NCBI RefSeq assembly: GCF_016019885.1
Contig: NZ_JAEANY010000002.1
Location: 434,001 to 498,000, forward strand
Direction: 5' to 3'
DNA: 64,000 nt
Source: Aurantiacibacter sediminis
Lineage (GTDB): Bacteria; Pseudomonadota; Alphaproteobacteria; Sphingomonadales; Sphingomonadaceae
A model generated the notes under the pieces. The model was not told where the DNA came from. It worked only from the letters and a program-made list of their open reading frames with translations, and did not search any database. Position 1 is the first letter of the stretch. Each line of letters begins with the position of its first letter. The translations under genes were made by a program, and so were the position numbers. This document shows positions 35,020 through 44,459 of this stretch, piece by piece.

Positions 35020-37127
35020 TGGGCGTCGCTTGGGACCTTGTTATCTATCTGGCCTATCTCGCTGCCGCGATTTCCGCGGTGGCGCTTGGCCTGTGGCTGG
35101 CGACGAACCAGCGAGCCCAAGGGCCCGCCATCGCCGCGACGTCTGCTGCGCTGGGCATCAATGCAGGTTGGGCATTCAGCGTCGCAGGACTTGGAGCCGA
35201 TGCCGTTTTCTCGCAGATCCTCTTGGCAATGGCTTATCTCGCATGGCTGTGGATGCTCTATCGTCTGTTCAGCCATGATGACCGGGATAAAAGCCTCGCG
35301 CCGATCCGCCCTGTCGTGGCTGCACTCGCATTTGTCGAACTGCTGCAATTCGCGCTGATCCCCGCGGCATTGCAATATGCCGATCATCCCGGCGCGCAAT
35401 TGCTGATCAACCAATTCTCTTTCACCTTCCGTTTGCTGCTATGCATCGGCACGCTCGTGCTATTGCACAATCTTTATGCGGGGGCATCGCAGCAGGCGCG
35501 GCTTGCGCTGCGTTGGCCAGCGGCTGCACTTGGTGGCCTGTTTCTCTTTGATCTCAATTTCTATGCCATCGCCTATCTCGGCGAGGGCACGCCGCAACTG
35601 CTTCGCGATTTGCGTCCTTTGGCACTCTTGCTGGCAGTGCTGTTGCTTGCCTTCGGCTTGTTCCGCAATAAGGAAGAGCTGCGCTTTCGCCCGTCGCGCA
35701 GCTTTGCCTTCCAGTCTTTCTCGCTGCTGCTGATCGGCGCCTATCTGGTCGCGATGATCGTGGTCGCGCAAGGGCTCGCCTATGTGGGAAGTGATTATGG
35801 CCGACTGCTGCAAACGGGATTTCTGCTACTCGCCTGCGCCATTGCGCTGACGGTAATCTCTTCCAAAAGGCTGCGTGCCTGGGTGCGGGTAACGCTGTCG
35901 AAAAACCTGTTCCAGCATCGCTATGACTACCGTTCCGAATGGCTGCGCTTCACCAACACGATCGGACGCGCCGGGCCGCAGGCTCCGCCCCTGCCGGAAC
36001 GCGCTGTACAGGCCGTGGCCGATATCACCGACAGCCCATCAGGCTTGCTCCTGACTCCGAGAGAGGAGGGTGGCCTCGCTCTCGCTGCGCGTTGGCAGTG
36101 GCCACAGATCGACGTTCCCGGTGATGCGCTGAGCCAGGCAGGTGTGCGGTTCTTTGAAGAAAGCCAGTTCATTCTCGATCTCGACGATTTGCGCCGCGGC
36201 GAGGAGCAAAACATTCCCTCCGCCGCTTGTCCTAAGTGGTTGATTGAAGATGCCAATAGCTGGGCGTTGGTCCCGCTGTTGCATTACGAGCGGCTTGTCG
36301 GGATCGTACTGCTTGCGCGACCGCCGCATACGCGCCGCCTTGATTGGGAGGATTTTGACCTCCTGCGCGTGGTGGGCCGCCAGCTTGCCAGCTATCTGGC
36401 AGAGCAGGGTAGCCAAGACGCGCTGGGCGAGGCGCAGCGCTTCGACGAATTCAACCGCCGCATCGCCTTCGTCATGCACGACATCAAAAATCTGGCAAGC
36501 CAGCTTTCACTGCTCGCGCGCAATGCGGAAAAGCACGCGGAGAAGCCTGAATTTCGTGCGGACATGATTCTGACGCTGCGCAACTCGACCGACAAGCTGC
36601 AAGCGCTGCTTGCACGTCTTGGACGCTATGGGAACCAAGGCGGGAAGGAGCATGATGAGTTCGCGCTCGAGCACGTGCTAGAGCGCATCGCGCAACAATA
36701 TCGCGGGCAGCACGAAGTGACGTTGCAGCAAAATGATCAATGCGCTGTAAGAGGCGACCGCGAGGCACTGGAGCAGGCGCTGGTTCATCTGGTGCAAAAC
36801 GCTGTCGAGGCGAGCGAAAACGGCACGCCCGTCATCCTCGATTTGCGTGCCGAAGCGGGAAATGCGCAGCTTGAAATCATCGATTCCGGGAGCGGCATGT
36901 CGCCCGAATTCATTCGCACGCGGCTATTCAAGCCGTTCCATTCTTCCAAGCCAGGCGGATTTGGCATCGGCGCCTTCGAAGCGCGCGAGCTGATCCGCGC
37001 GATGGGAGGTCGTCTCGATGTCGAATCGCGCGAAGGGCTGGGCACACGCTTCGTCATACGCCTCCCGCTGAGCGGCACGGCTGACATGATCCAGGCAATG
37101 CAATCACACAAGAAAGAGGTCGCGTAA
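35019..37127 (+). CDS. prsK: PEP-CTERM system sensor histidine kinase PrsK
   Basis: The start at 35019 overlaps the previous stop (TGATG) and has GGAGGGG ahead. 702 residues. Residues 1-290 hold about eight to ten membrane helices. A GAF-like domain covers about 310-460. The kinase core has the phospho-acceptor His in FVMHDIKNLASQLS, an Asn box in HLVQNAVEASENG, and the G boxes IIDSGSGMS and GGFGIGAFEA. This multi-helix plus GAF plus kinase layout is that of PrsK, which phosphorylates PrsR. It is translationally coupled on both sides. Confidence 0.9.
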   Translation: MGVAWDLVIYLAYLAAAISAVALGLWLATNQRAQGPAIAATSAALGINAGWAFSVAGLGADAVFSQILLAMAYLAWLWMLYRLFSHDDRDKSLAPIRPVVAALAFVELLQFALIPAALQYADHPGAQLLINQFSFTFRLLLCIGTLVLLHNLYAGASQQARLALRWPAAALGGLFLFDLNFYAIAYLGEGTPQLLRDLRPLALLLAVLLLAFGLFRNKEELRFRPSRSFAFQSFSLLLIGAYLVAMIVVAQGLAYVGSDYGRLLQTGFLLLACAIALTVISSKRLRAWVRVTLSKNLFQHRYDYRSEWLRFTNTIGRAGPQAPPLPERAVQAVADITDSPSGLLLTPREEGGLALAARWQWPQIDVPGDALSQAGVRFFEESQFILDLDDLRRGEEQNIPSAACPKWLIEDANSWALVPLLHYERLVGIVLLARPPHTRRLDWEDFDLLRVVGRQLASYLAEQGSQDALGEAQRFDEFNRRIAFVMHDIKNLASQLSLLARNAEKHAEKPEFRADMILTLRNSTDKLQALLARLGRYGNQGGKEHDEFALEHVLERIAQQYRGQHEVTLQQNDQCAVRGDREALEQALVHLVQNAVEASENGTPVILDLRAEAGNAQLEIIDSGSGMSPEFIRTRLFKPFHSSKPGGFGIGAFEARELIRAMGGRLDVESREGLGTRFVIRLPLSGTADMIQAMQSHKKEVA

Positions 37128-38491
37128 TGGCCGAGCACAAACCCAAACTGCTGATTGTCGAAGATGATCAGGGCCTGCAGGCGCAGCTCAAATGGGCCTA
37201 TGAGGACTTCGACGTGACGATCGTCGGCAATCGGGAAGACGCGATTGCCGCGCTGCGGGCTGAAGAGCCGCCTGTCGTGACTCTCGACCTCGGCCTGCCG
37301 CCTGACCCTGATGGCACGACCGAGGGCTTCAAAGTGCTCGACGAGATCATGGCACTTAAGCCTGACACGAAAGTGATTGTCGCCTCAGGCCACGGTGCGC
37401 GGGAAAGTGCATTACAGGCTATCAAGCACGGCGCCTATGATTTCTACCAGAAACCGGTCGATATCGAGCAGCTGGGCCTGATCGTGCGCCGCGCGCTCAA
37501 TCTGCACACGATCGAGAAGGAAAACCGTGCGCTCGCCGCCAAAGCGGGCGAGGGAAACACAGTCCTTGGCGGCATGATTACTTCCGCCCCGGAAATGGTG
37601 AAAGTCGCGCGCACGATTGAGCGTGTGGCGAATACCAATGTCTCGGTGATGCTGCTGGGCGCCAGCGGAACGGGGAAGGAACTGCTCGCCCGCGGCCTGC
37701 ACGATGCAAGCGATCGCAAGAGCGGCAATTTTGTCGCCATCAATTGCGCGGCGATCCCTGAAAACCTGCTCGAAAGCGAGCTGTTCGGTCACGAAAAGGG
37801 CGCGTTTACGGGCGCTGTCAAAACGACCGAGGGCAAGATCGAAATGGCCGACGGCGGCACGCTTTTCCTCGACGAAGTGGGCGATATTCCGCTGCCGCTG
37901 CAGGTCAAACTGCTGCGCTTCCTGCAGGAGCGCACGATTGAGCGGATCGGTGGGCGCAGCTCCATCGCCGTCGATACGCGCATCGTCTGCGCCACGCATC
38001 AGGACCTTGAGGCAATGGTCGCCGATGGGCGCTTCCGTGAAGACCTGTTCTATCGCCTTGCCGAAATCGTCGTAAAAATCCCAGCGCTGGCAGAGCGGCC
38101 CGGCGATGCAACCCTGCTCGCCAAGGCGTTTCTGAAGCGGTTTGCCAATGAAATGAACCCGGCAGTCACTGGTTTCGCGCCCGATGCGCTTGCCGCCATC
38201 GATGGCTGGAACTGGCCGGGCAATGTGCGCGAGCTCGAAAACCGCGTGAAGCGCGCTGTCATCATGGCTGAAGGCAAGCTGGTCGCTGCCGAAGATCTCG
38301 ACCTCATCGAGGAGGATGAGAAAGCGGCAAATGTGCTCAATCTGAAGAGCGCGCGCGAGAAATCGGACCGGACGGTTATCCGCCACGCATTGGCGCGGAG
38401 CGAAGGGAACATCTCCAATACCGCCAAAATATTGGGGATCAGCCGACCGACGCTTTATGACCTGCTGAAGCAATACGACTTGCAGCACTAG
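37127..38491 (+). CDS. prsR: PEP-CTERM system sigma-54 response regulator PrsR
   Basis: 454 residues. The receiver domain is 1-125 with Asp54 in [14 protein letters not shown]. The sigma-54 AAA+ domain is 150-380 with Walker A GASGTGKE, the sigma-54-contacting GAFTGA and Walker [10 protein letters not shown] Fis-type helix-turn-helix ends the protein ([20 protein letters not shown]). It shares a base with the prsK stop. It should activate sigma-54 promoters of the exopolysaccharide and PEP-CTERM genes; no convincing -24/-12 element is seen ahead of the glycosylphosphotransferase. Confidence 0.93.
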   Translation: MAEHKPKLLIVEDDQGLQAQLKWAYEDFDVTIVGNREDAIAALRAEEPPVVTLDLGLPPDPDGTTEGFKVLDEIMALKPDTKVIVASGHGARESALQAIKHGAYDFYQKPVDIEQLGLIVRRALNLHTIEKENRALAAKAGEGNTVLGGMITSAPEMVKVARTIERVANTNVSVMLLGASGTGKELLARGLHDASDRKSGNFVAINCAAIPENLLESELFGHEKGAFTGAVKTTEGKIEMADGGTLFLDEVGDIPLPLQVKLLRFLQERTIERIGGRSSIAVDTRIVCATHQDLEAMVADGRFREDLFYRLAEIVVKIPALAERPGDATLLAKAFLKRFANEMNPAVTGFAPDALAAIDGWNWPGNVRELENRVKRAVIMAEGKLVAAEDLDLIEEDEKAANVLNLKSAREKSDRTVIRHALARSEGNISNTAKILGISRPTLYDLLKQYDLQH

Positions 38492-38516
38492 CGCGCAGGC
38501 GGCACACCGCGCGCCG

Positions 38517-39479
38517 ATGATGGGGCGCGTCCTAACATTCTTCGATCCGCTGGTGCGGTTGTTGCTCGTGGCGATTTTTGCTGCGAGCGTGCTGCCGGTG
38601 AGCGGGCAGGGCGCGGTGATCGCGCGAAGTGTCTCCGACGTGGCGATTTTCCTGCTGTTCCTGCTCAACGGCCTGCGCCTGCCGCGCGCCGAGATTTGGC
38701 GGGGGATGCGCAATGCGCGCGTGCTGGTGCCGCTGATCCTATGGGTGTTTGCGGTGATGGGGCTTGCGGGCTGGGGCGTGTCGGAAATCGCGGAGGGTAT
38801 TCTCCCTGCGAGCATCGCGCTCGGTTTCATCTTTCTCGGTGTGCTGCCATCAACCGTGCAATCCGCCACCGCTTACACCTCGATTGCGGGCGGCAATGTC
38901 GCGAACTCCGTCGTCGCGGCGGCGGTGCTTAATATTTTAGGCGTATTCATCACCGCGCCTATCATGGCGTTTGTCGCAAATAGCGGCACGCCGGGCGTCG
39001 ATCTCAGCGGGTTGCAGCGGATCGGCATGATCCTGCTGCTGCCATTCGTGATCGGGCAAGCGCTTCAGTCGCGGCTTGGTGCGCTGGTGCAAGACAATCG
39101 CACAATGATCGGCTGGATGGACCGGATCGCCATCGCGATTGCTGTCTATGCCGCCTTTTCAAGCGCGGTGGTGCAGGGGCTCTGGTCGCTGCTCGATGCG
39201 TCAGGGTGGGCGCTGATGCTGGGCCTCGTCATCGCGCTGCTCGCATTCGCTTTCGTGGGCGCATGGATGGTGAGCGGGGTGCTGGGGTTGCCGAGGGAAG
39301 ACCGCATCTCCTTCCTCTTTGCGGGAGCACAGAAGAGCATCGCCATGGGCGCGCCGCTTGCCGCGGTGTTGTTTCCACCAGCAGTCGCGGGGCTCGTACT
39401 GCTACCAGTGCTGATCTATCACTTGCTGCAATTGGTCATATCGGCCCCGCTGGCTAGCCGATTTACTCCGCCGCAGTAG
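38517..39479 (+). CDS. Bile acid:sodium symporter-like membrane protein
   Basis: 320 residues with about nine to ten helices and no signal peptide. VAIFLLFLLNGLRLPR in the second helix, GVLPSTVQSATAYTSIAGGN in the central broken helix and FLFAGAQKSIAMGAPLA near the C terminus match the PF13593 (YfeH-like) branch of the bile-acid symporter superfamily. The substrate is unknown; Na+-coupled organic anion uptake is the family expectation. Its last 17 bases overlap the end of the convergent DUF475 gene. Confidence 0.87.
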   Translation: MMGRVLTFFDPLVRLLLVAIFAASVLPVSGQGAVIARSVSDVAIFLLFLLNGLRLPRAEIWRGMRNARVLVPLILWVFAVMGLAGWGVSEIAEGILPASIALGFIFLGVLPSTVQSATAYTSIAGGNVANSVVAAAVLNILGVFITAPIMAFVANSGTPGVDLSGLQRIGMILLLPFVIGQALQSRLGALVQDNRTMIGWMDRIAIAIAVYAAFSSAVVQGLWSLLDASGWALMLGLVIALLAFAFVGAWMVSGVLGLPREDRISFLFAGAQKSIAMGAPLAAVLFPPAVAGLVLLPVLIYHLLQLVISAPLASRFTPPQ

Positions 39480-40530
39480 CCTCAGCCGCTTTCTCCGCGC
39501 GGTTGTGCCGCACGGACCACCAGAAGCTAAGACCGATCAGCACGACGCCGATAAGCCCCGTGATCGCTTCGGGAATATGCACGATGGCAGACGTCAGCAT
39601 GATCGCGCCGAGCACGATGATCGCCCAGAACGCGCCATGCTCGAGATAGCGGTATTCAGCCAAAGTACCCTTGCGCACCAAGTGGATCGTCATTGAACGT
39701 ACGAACATCGCACCGATGGAGAGGCCCAGCGCGATGACGACCATGTTGTTCGACAGCGCAAAGGCCCCGATCACTCCGTCGAAGCTAAAGCTCGCATCGA
39801 GTACTTCGAGATAGAGGAACCCGCCGAGCCCGGATCGCACCACGACGCCGCTCGCCTTTTTCGCTTCCTCGCGCATGTTGAGATATTCGCCCAGCGCCGA
39901 CACGGCGATGAAGGTCACGAGGCCGAGGACGCCTGCGGTGATGAAGGTCAGCGCGTCTGCATCGGAAAGTTGCGATGAAATCACCCAGATCACGACCAGC
40001 AGCAACGCGATTTCGATCGCAGGAAGGGCAGCGATTTTGGTCAGTCGCTTTTCCAATACGCCGATCCAATGAACCTCTTTGTCCGCGTCGAAGAAGAATT
40101 TGAGGCCGACCATCGCAAGAAACGCACCGCCGAAGCCGGCAATGCCGATATGCGCGCCGGATACGATTTCCTCGTACCGTTCAGGATCGTTGAGTGAGAG
40201 CGTCACCGCCTCCACCGGCCCAATATTCGCCGCAATCGCGACGATGGCGAGCGGAAAAACGATGCGCGTGCCAAACACCGCAATCGCAATACCCCAGACA
40301 AGGAAGCGCTGCTGCCAGACCGGATCCATCTCCCGCAGAACAGTCGCATTCACCACCGCATTGTCGAAGCTGAGCGACACTTCGAGGATCGACAGGATCG
40401 TGATGATCCACATGATCTGCAGCACCGCGCCGAGAGTATCGGAACTGGAAATCGCATACCACAGGCCAAGCCCGAGGCAGGCCGCGGTGAAGAAAAGCGA
40501 GAATGTATAATAGCGCAGCAAAGTCGCCAT
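39463..40530 (-). CDS. DUF475 integral membrane protein (TerC superfamily)
   Basis: 355 residues with about nine helices. LEVSLSFDNAVVNATVL and LDASFSFDGVIGAFALS are the paired acidic helix motifs (SFDNA and SFDGV) that define DUF475 and relate it to TerC and Alx metal exporters. Manganese or another divalent cation may be handled, by family analogy only. The tail is rich in Ala and Glu. A second TerC-family gene occurs at 47353. Confidence 0.88.
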   Translation of the reverse strand: MATLLRYYTFSLFFTAACLGLGLWYAISSSDTLGAVLQIMWIITILSILEVSLSFDNAVVNATVLREMDPVWQQRFLVWGIAIAVFGTRIVFPLAIVAIAANIGPVEAVTLSLNDPERYEEIVSGAHIGIAGFGGAFLAMVGLKFFFDADKEVHWIGVLEKRLTKIAALPAIEIALLLVVIWVISSQLSDADALTFITAGVLGLVTFIAVSALGEYLNMREEAKKASGVVVRSGLGGFLYLEVLDASFSFDGVIGAFALSNNMVVIALGLSIGAMFVRSMTIHLVRKGTLAEYRYLEHGAFWAIIVLGAIMLTSAIVHIPEAITGLIGVVLIGLSFWWSVRHNRAEKAAEATAAE

Positions 40531-40575
40531 GCGGTCAATCCTGATTATGCGGGTAGATGGAGCGGCTTTGCGCCG

Positions 40576-41448
40576 TCAATTCTTGGGCTGGTAAAGCTGA
40601 TCCGGCCCGGGGAAACCGCGGTCGCGCACTTCGGCGGCGTAGGTCTTTGCAGTTTCCTCGATGGTCGTTGCAATGTCGTTATACTTCTTCACGAAGCGCG
40701 GCACGCGTTCGAACATACCGAGCATGTCTTCGGTCACCAGCACCTGCCCATCGCATTTGGCCGATGCGCCAATGCCAATGGTGGGGCAGGACACGGCTTT
40801 GGTCACCTCGATGGCAATCGGCTCGACCACGCCTTCCACAACGATGGCGAATGCACCAGCCTCGTCCAGAGCCTTGGCATCGCTGACGATCTTTTCGGCT
40901 TCAGCATCGCTGCGACCGCGCGCCATATAGCCGCCGAGCACATTGACAGCCTGTGGGGTCAGGCCGACATGGCCCATCACCGGAATGCCGCGCTGGCTGA
41001 GGAAAGCTACGGTCTCCGCCATCGCTTCGCCGCCTTCCACCTTCACCGCCGCAGCGCCGCTTTCTTTCAGCAGCCGAGCGGCCGCATCGAAAGCGTCTTG
41101 CGGTGAGGCCTCGTAAGAGCCGAATGGCATGTCGACGACCACTACCGAATGGTAACTACCCCGCACCACAGCAGCGGCATGGTTCGCCATCATTTCCATG
41201 GTGACAGGGATCGTGGAGGGCAGGCCGTAGATCACCTGACCAAGCGAATCTCCCACCAGCAGCAGGTCGCAATGCGGATCGAGCAGTTGTGCCTGCCGCG
41301 CGGTGTACGCCGTCAGCATCACAATCGGTTCTTCCGTTGTGCCGTCTACCTTCCGCGCGCGAATCTTCGGCACGGTGAGCCGCTTCATCGGCGCAGGAGT
41401 GGGATTGGCGCGGCTGGTCGATGTATCGAGAGTGTAGGTCGTGGACAT
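40576..41448 (-). CDS. panB: 3-methyl-2-oxobutanoate hydroxymethyltransferase
   Basis: First step of pantothenate synthesis: adds a hydroxymethyl group from methylene-THF to 2-oxoisovalerate. 290 residues, with about 20 extra disordered N-terminal residues before [53 protein letters not shown], the Lys/Glu pair in VKVEGGE, and GHVGLTPQ are all conserved. It acts in the cytoplasm. AAAGAGGT precedes the ATG. panC is not adjacent. Confidence 0.95.
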   Translation of the reverse strand: MSTTYTLDTSTSRANPTPAPMKRLTVPKIRARKVDGTTEEPIVMLTAYTARQAQLLDPHCDLLLVGDSLGQVIYGLPSTIPVTMEMMANHAAAVVRGSYHSVVVVDMPFGSYEASPQDAFDAAARLLKESGAAAVKVEGGEAMAETVAFLSQRGIPVMGHVGLTPQAVNVLGGYMARGRSDAEAEKIVSDAKALDEAGAFAIVVEGVVEPIAIEVTKAVSCPTIGIGASAKCDGQVLVTEDMLGMFERVPRFVKKYNDIATTIEETAKTYAAEVRDRGFPGPDQLYQPKN

Positions 41449-41537
41449 ACGACCTCTTTAACAGACTGCCCTCTCGACGCGAGAGTTGATTCTATGCAAA
41501 AGGGCGCAAACCTTCGGGCGAGAGGAAAAACTTTACT

Positions 41538-42989
41538 ATGGCACTTACCCAGGCGGGGACCACTTCGGGGGACGGTTGGTCTTCACGTACAGCATTCATC
41601 CTAGCTGCCGTTGGCGCAGCTGTTGGCCTTGGCAATATCTGGCGTTTCCCGACACTTGCGGGTGAGAATGGCGGCGGTGCCTTCATCCTTGTCTATATCG
41701 GTTTTGTGATCCTGCTGGGCCTGCCGCTGGTTTTGTCAGAGATCCTGCTTGGCCGTGCTGGCGGAGAAGATGCGATTGGATCTGTCCGCAATGTGGCGGC
41801 GCATTCCAAGCGCTCGGAAGCCTGGAAAGGCATCGGCGCGCTGCAGATCACCGCGGGCTTCCTGATCCTGTCCTTCTACTCCGTAGTGGCCGGCTGGGTG
41901 ATCAACTACGTTTTCGCATCGGGCGGCGACTTTTTGGGCGCGCTGTTTAGCGGCGAGCCGTTTGCCGGTGCCTTTGCGGGCGAAAGCCAGGAAGAGATTA
42001 CCGGCCGAATGGGTGAGCTTTTCGCCAATCCCGCTTTGCTCATCGGCCTGCATGCAGTGTTTATGGCGGCTACCGTGTGGATTGTCGCGAGCGGTGTTGG
42101 CGATGGGATCGAAAAGGCCGCGAAATGGCTCATGCCGGCATTCTTCGTGCTTCTCGTGATCGTTACGCTCTATGGCGCAATCGTCACTGACGAGTTCGGC
42201 GACGCCGTCGCGTTCATGTTCACGCCCGATTTCAGCGCGCTCAATCCGACTGCCCTCAATGAGGCGCTGGGCCAGGCCCTGTTCTCGCTCAGCCTCGCAG
42301 CGGGCGGATTGCTGACTTATGGCGCTTACGTGTCGCGCGATGTGAACCTCGCGCCGACAGCCACCATGATTGCTTTTGCCGACACTGGTGTCGCAATGCT
42401 TGCGGGCTTGATGATCTTCCCGATCGTGTTTTCGGTTGGGCTCGATCCGGCTGCTGGCCCAGCGCTGATTTTCCAGTCGCTGCCGATCGCTTTCAACCAG
42501 ATGCCGGCAGGTTCGCTGATCGGGTTCGTGTTCTTCACGCTGATCTTTTTTGCAGCGCTGACGAGCTCGATCTCGCTGCTTGAGGGACCGACGGCTTGGG
42601 TAATCGACCGCTTCCGCTTCCGTCGCCCTGTTGCAGCCATCCTGGTTGGCGGCGTTGCCTTTGCCATCGGTGTCGTCTGCGCGCTCGGCTACAACGTGCT
42701 GTCGGAAGTGCGCCCCTTGGGCTTCTGGGACATCTTCGCGGATAGCGACATCCTCGACACGCTGGATGGCTTTACCGGCAAGATCATGTTGCCGCTGGGC
42801 GCGTTCCTTGTGGCGGTTTTCGTCGGCTGGTTTGCAGATCGTCGCCTTGTGCAGCAGCAGACCGGGCTTTCGGGCGGCATGTTCATGCTGTGGCGTTTCC
42901 TCGTCGCGTTCGTTTGCCCGATCGCGGTTGGCCTCGTTCTGCTGTTCGGCCTGTTCCCGGGTTTGATCACTCCGGCAGCGGCAGGCTGA
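41538..42989 (+). CDS. Sodium-dependent SNF-family (neurotransmitter:sodium symporter) transporter
   Basis: 483 residues, twelve predicted helices. The first helix, AAVGAAVGLGNIWRFPTLAG, and NGGGAFILVYI are the signature of LeuT/SNF transporters and contain the Na+ and substrate sites. LSLAAGGLLTYGAYVS and FFAALTSSISLLE are further conserved segments. It imports an amino acid or similar solute with Na+. A strong hairpin follows, so it is probably a single-gene unit. Confidence 0.94.
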   Translation: MALTQAGTTSGDGWSSRTAFILAAVGAAVGLGNIWRFPTLAGENGGGAFILVYIGFVILLGLPLVLSEILLGRAGGEDAIGSVRNVAAHSKRSEAWKGIGALQITAGFLILSFYSVVAGWVINYVFASGGDFLGALFSGEPFAGAFAGESQEEITGRMGELFANPALLIGLHAVFMAATVWIVASGVGDGIEKAAKWLMPAFFVLLVIVTLYGAIVTDEFGDAVAFMFTPDFSALNPTALNEALGQALFSLSLAAGGLLTYGAYVSRDVNLAPTATMIAFADTGVAMLAGLMIFPIVFSVGLDPAAGPALIFQSLPIAFNQMPAGSLIGFVFFTLIFFAALTSSISLLEGPTAWVIDRFRFRRPVAAILVGGVAFAIGVVCALGYNVLSEVRPLGFWDIFADSDILDTLDGFTGKIMLPLGAFLVAVFVGWFADRRLVQQQTGLSGGMFMLWRFLVAFVCPIAVGLVLLFGLFPGLITPAAAG

Positions 42990-43017
42990 GGCATAGAGCC
43001 TAACTTGTAGGAAAGCG

Positions 43018-43060
43018 AAAAGGGCCGCCGCTCCCATCGGAACGGCGGCCCTTTCTCTTT
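43018..43060. terminator. Bidirectional intrinsic terminator
   Basis: AAAGGGCCGCCG and CGGCGGCCCTTTC form a perfect GC-rich stem around a short loop, with A-rich sequence on one side and T-rich on the other. It separates the SNF transporter from the convergent pyridoxamine-oxidase-like gene and can serve both. Confidence 0.85.
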
Positions 43061-43075
43061 GCGATGCTCTGTAGC

Positions 43076-43546
43076 TTAGAGCGTCGTTTCGGTATGCTCT
43101 TCCTTGGCGTCCTCGCGGACGTCAAAGCCGAAGAGCATCTTGGCGTTATCGACAAAGCCCAGATCGCCATTCCAGATCTCGGCCTGACCCAGATCCATGC
43201 GCAGCATCAGCAGGTTCGGATCATCCTTGCCGCCGGGGAACCATGCTTCGACGACGGTGCTCCACTGCTTTTCGAAGCGTTCTTGACTGGTTTCCTCGCT
43301 CAGGACGCCGGAGAAGCGCGCGAACATGTCATGGCCCTTGCCGGCGAAGGTCGCGGTGGCGGGGCCACCCTTGGCAAAGGTGTGATCCTTGGTGGTGAAG
43401 AACCAGATCGCGCTGTTCGCATCCTTGTCGAGCTGCGCGGTCATCGGCACGGCGGTGTCGGGATCGGCATCGAGTTGGAGGAAGATGAAGGGGCTATCGT
43501 CCAGCGATTTCCAGAAGTCGGTCTTCAGCTGCTTGGTATCGGTCAT
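43076..43546 (-). CDS. Pyridoxamine 5'-phosphate oxidase-like protein (general stress protein type)
   Basis: The start at 43546 follows AAGGAGATT; the frame continues upstream without coding character. 156 residues. LKTDFWKSLDDSPFIFLQL, the strand AIWFFTTKDHTFA (flavin-binding TTKD region) and GHDMFARFSGVLSEE match the split-barrel family of general stress protein 26, which binds FMN. KQWSTVVEAWFPGGKDDPN is the typical C-terminal signature. The reaction is unknown; a redox or flavin-handling stress role is likely. Confidence 0.88.
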   Translation of the reverse strand: MTDTKQLKTDFWKSLDDSPFIFLQLDADPDTAVPMTAQLDKDANSAIWFFTTKDHTFAKGGPATATFAGKGHDMFARFSGVLSEETSQERFEKQWSTVVEAWFPGGKDDPNLLMLRMDLGQAEIWNGDLGFVDNAKMLFGFDVREDAKEEHTETTL

Positions 43547-43645
43547 TTCAATCTCCTTTGCTGTTCCAACGGCTTGCCCCTGCCAGCGGTTCCGCTTCTC
43601 CCCAAGTGCTCTCCACACCATCAACACGATTGCTGAGCCAAGCAG

Positions 43646-43680
43646 TTGCATGGCTGCGTGAATAGGAACATAAGAGGAAC
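43646..43680 (+). promoter_or_regulatory. LexA-controlled promoter of imuA
   Basis: TTGCAT, 17 bases and CATAAG (43669-43674) form the promoter. GAAC-N7-GAAC at 43666-43680 is the alphaproteobacterial LexA box (GTTC-N7-GTTC on the other strand) and covers the -10 element, so bound LexA should block RNA polymerase until DNA damage. Confidence 0.85.
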
Positions 43681-43697
43681 AAAGGAGTCGATTCGGA

Positions 43698-44459
43698 ATG
43701 GACATGGCTACCCTGCCACGCGCAGCGGAGCTGTCTCGTGCCGGTGCCCGCAATCCGCGTTGGCATCCCGGCAGCGCGCCAGCCCTGCATAGCGAGATCT
43801 TTGCCCCCGCCAATGAGGCGAGCGGGGCAGGGGCGGCCTTTGCCCTGGCGATGGATGGCTGGCGCAGCGCCGCACGGCAGGACGACAGCCTTCCCGCAGC
43901 GGAAGAGCGCGCAGTGCTGTGGGTGCAGGACCGTGCGGCAATGCGCGCAGGTGGCAGGCCGTATCGCCCGGGCCTTCCCGAGGTCCTGCGCCACCGCCTG
44001 ATCCACGTCGCCGCCAAGACGCCGGAGGACGCGCTTTTCGCGATGGAGGAGGGGATGCGTTGCCGAGACTTGGCGTGCGTGATCGGCGAAGTGGCGGGCA
44101 ATCCGCGGGCGATGGACTTCACCGCCTCGCGCCGCCTCACCCTGGCGACGGAGAAGCATGGCGTGCCGCTGCTGCTCATCCGGCTCGACGCCAAAGCGGA
44201 TTTGAGCTCTGCGCGCATGCGCTGGCGTATCGGCTCGGCCCAATCCGCCCCACCGCTGTGGAACCCGCAGGCCCCCGGCCGCCCGGCCTGGCAGGCAGAA
44301 CTGTTCCGCAGCCGTACTCACATTCCCGGAGAGTGGATCCTGCGCGATGAACACAGCTTCCTCGCCGCAGAGCGTATCGAACCTGCCAGCAGCCCCGCCG
44401 CGCCGGATCATGGCGATCTGGGCGAGCGAGCTGGCACTCGATCGCTGGCGGCACTCTGA
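43698..44459 (+). CDS. imuA: ImuA family mutasome protein
   Basis: 253 residues, RecA-like in origin but without a working Walker A. LHSEIFAPANEASGAGAAFA, VLWVQDR and HVAAKTPEDALFAMEEGMRC are characteristic of alphaproteobacterial ImuA. It helps ImuB and DnaE2 perform translesion synthesis after damage. The start has AAAGGAG ahead; a second ATG two codons later is possible. It is controlled by the LexA box just upstream. Its end overlaps imuB by 113 bases in a different frame. Confidence 0.9.
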   Translation: MDMATLPRAAELSRAGARNPRWHPGSAPALHSEIFAPANEASGAGAAFALAMDGWRSAARQDDSLPAAEERAVLWVQDRAAMRAGGRPYRPGLPEVLRHRLIHVAAKTPEDALFAMEEGMRCRDLACVIGEVAGNPRAMDFTASRRLTLATEKHGVPLLLIRLDAKADLSSARMRWRIGSAQSAPPLWNPQAPGRPAWQAELFRSRTHIPGEWILRDEHSFLAAERIEPASSPAAPDHGDLGERAGTRSLAAL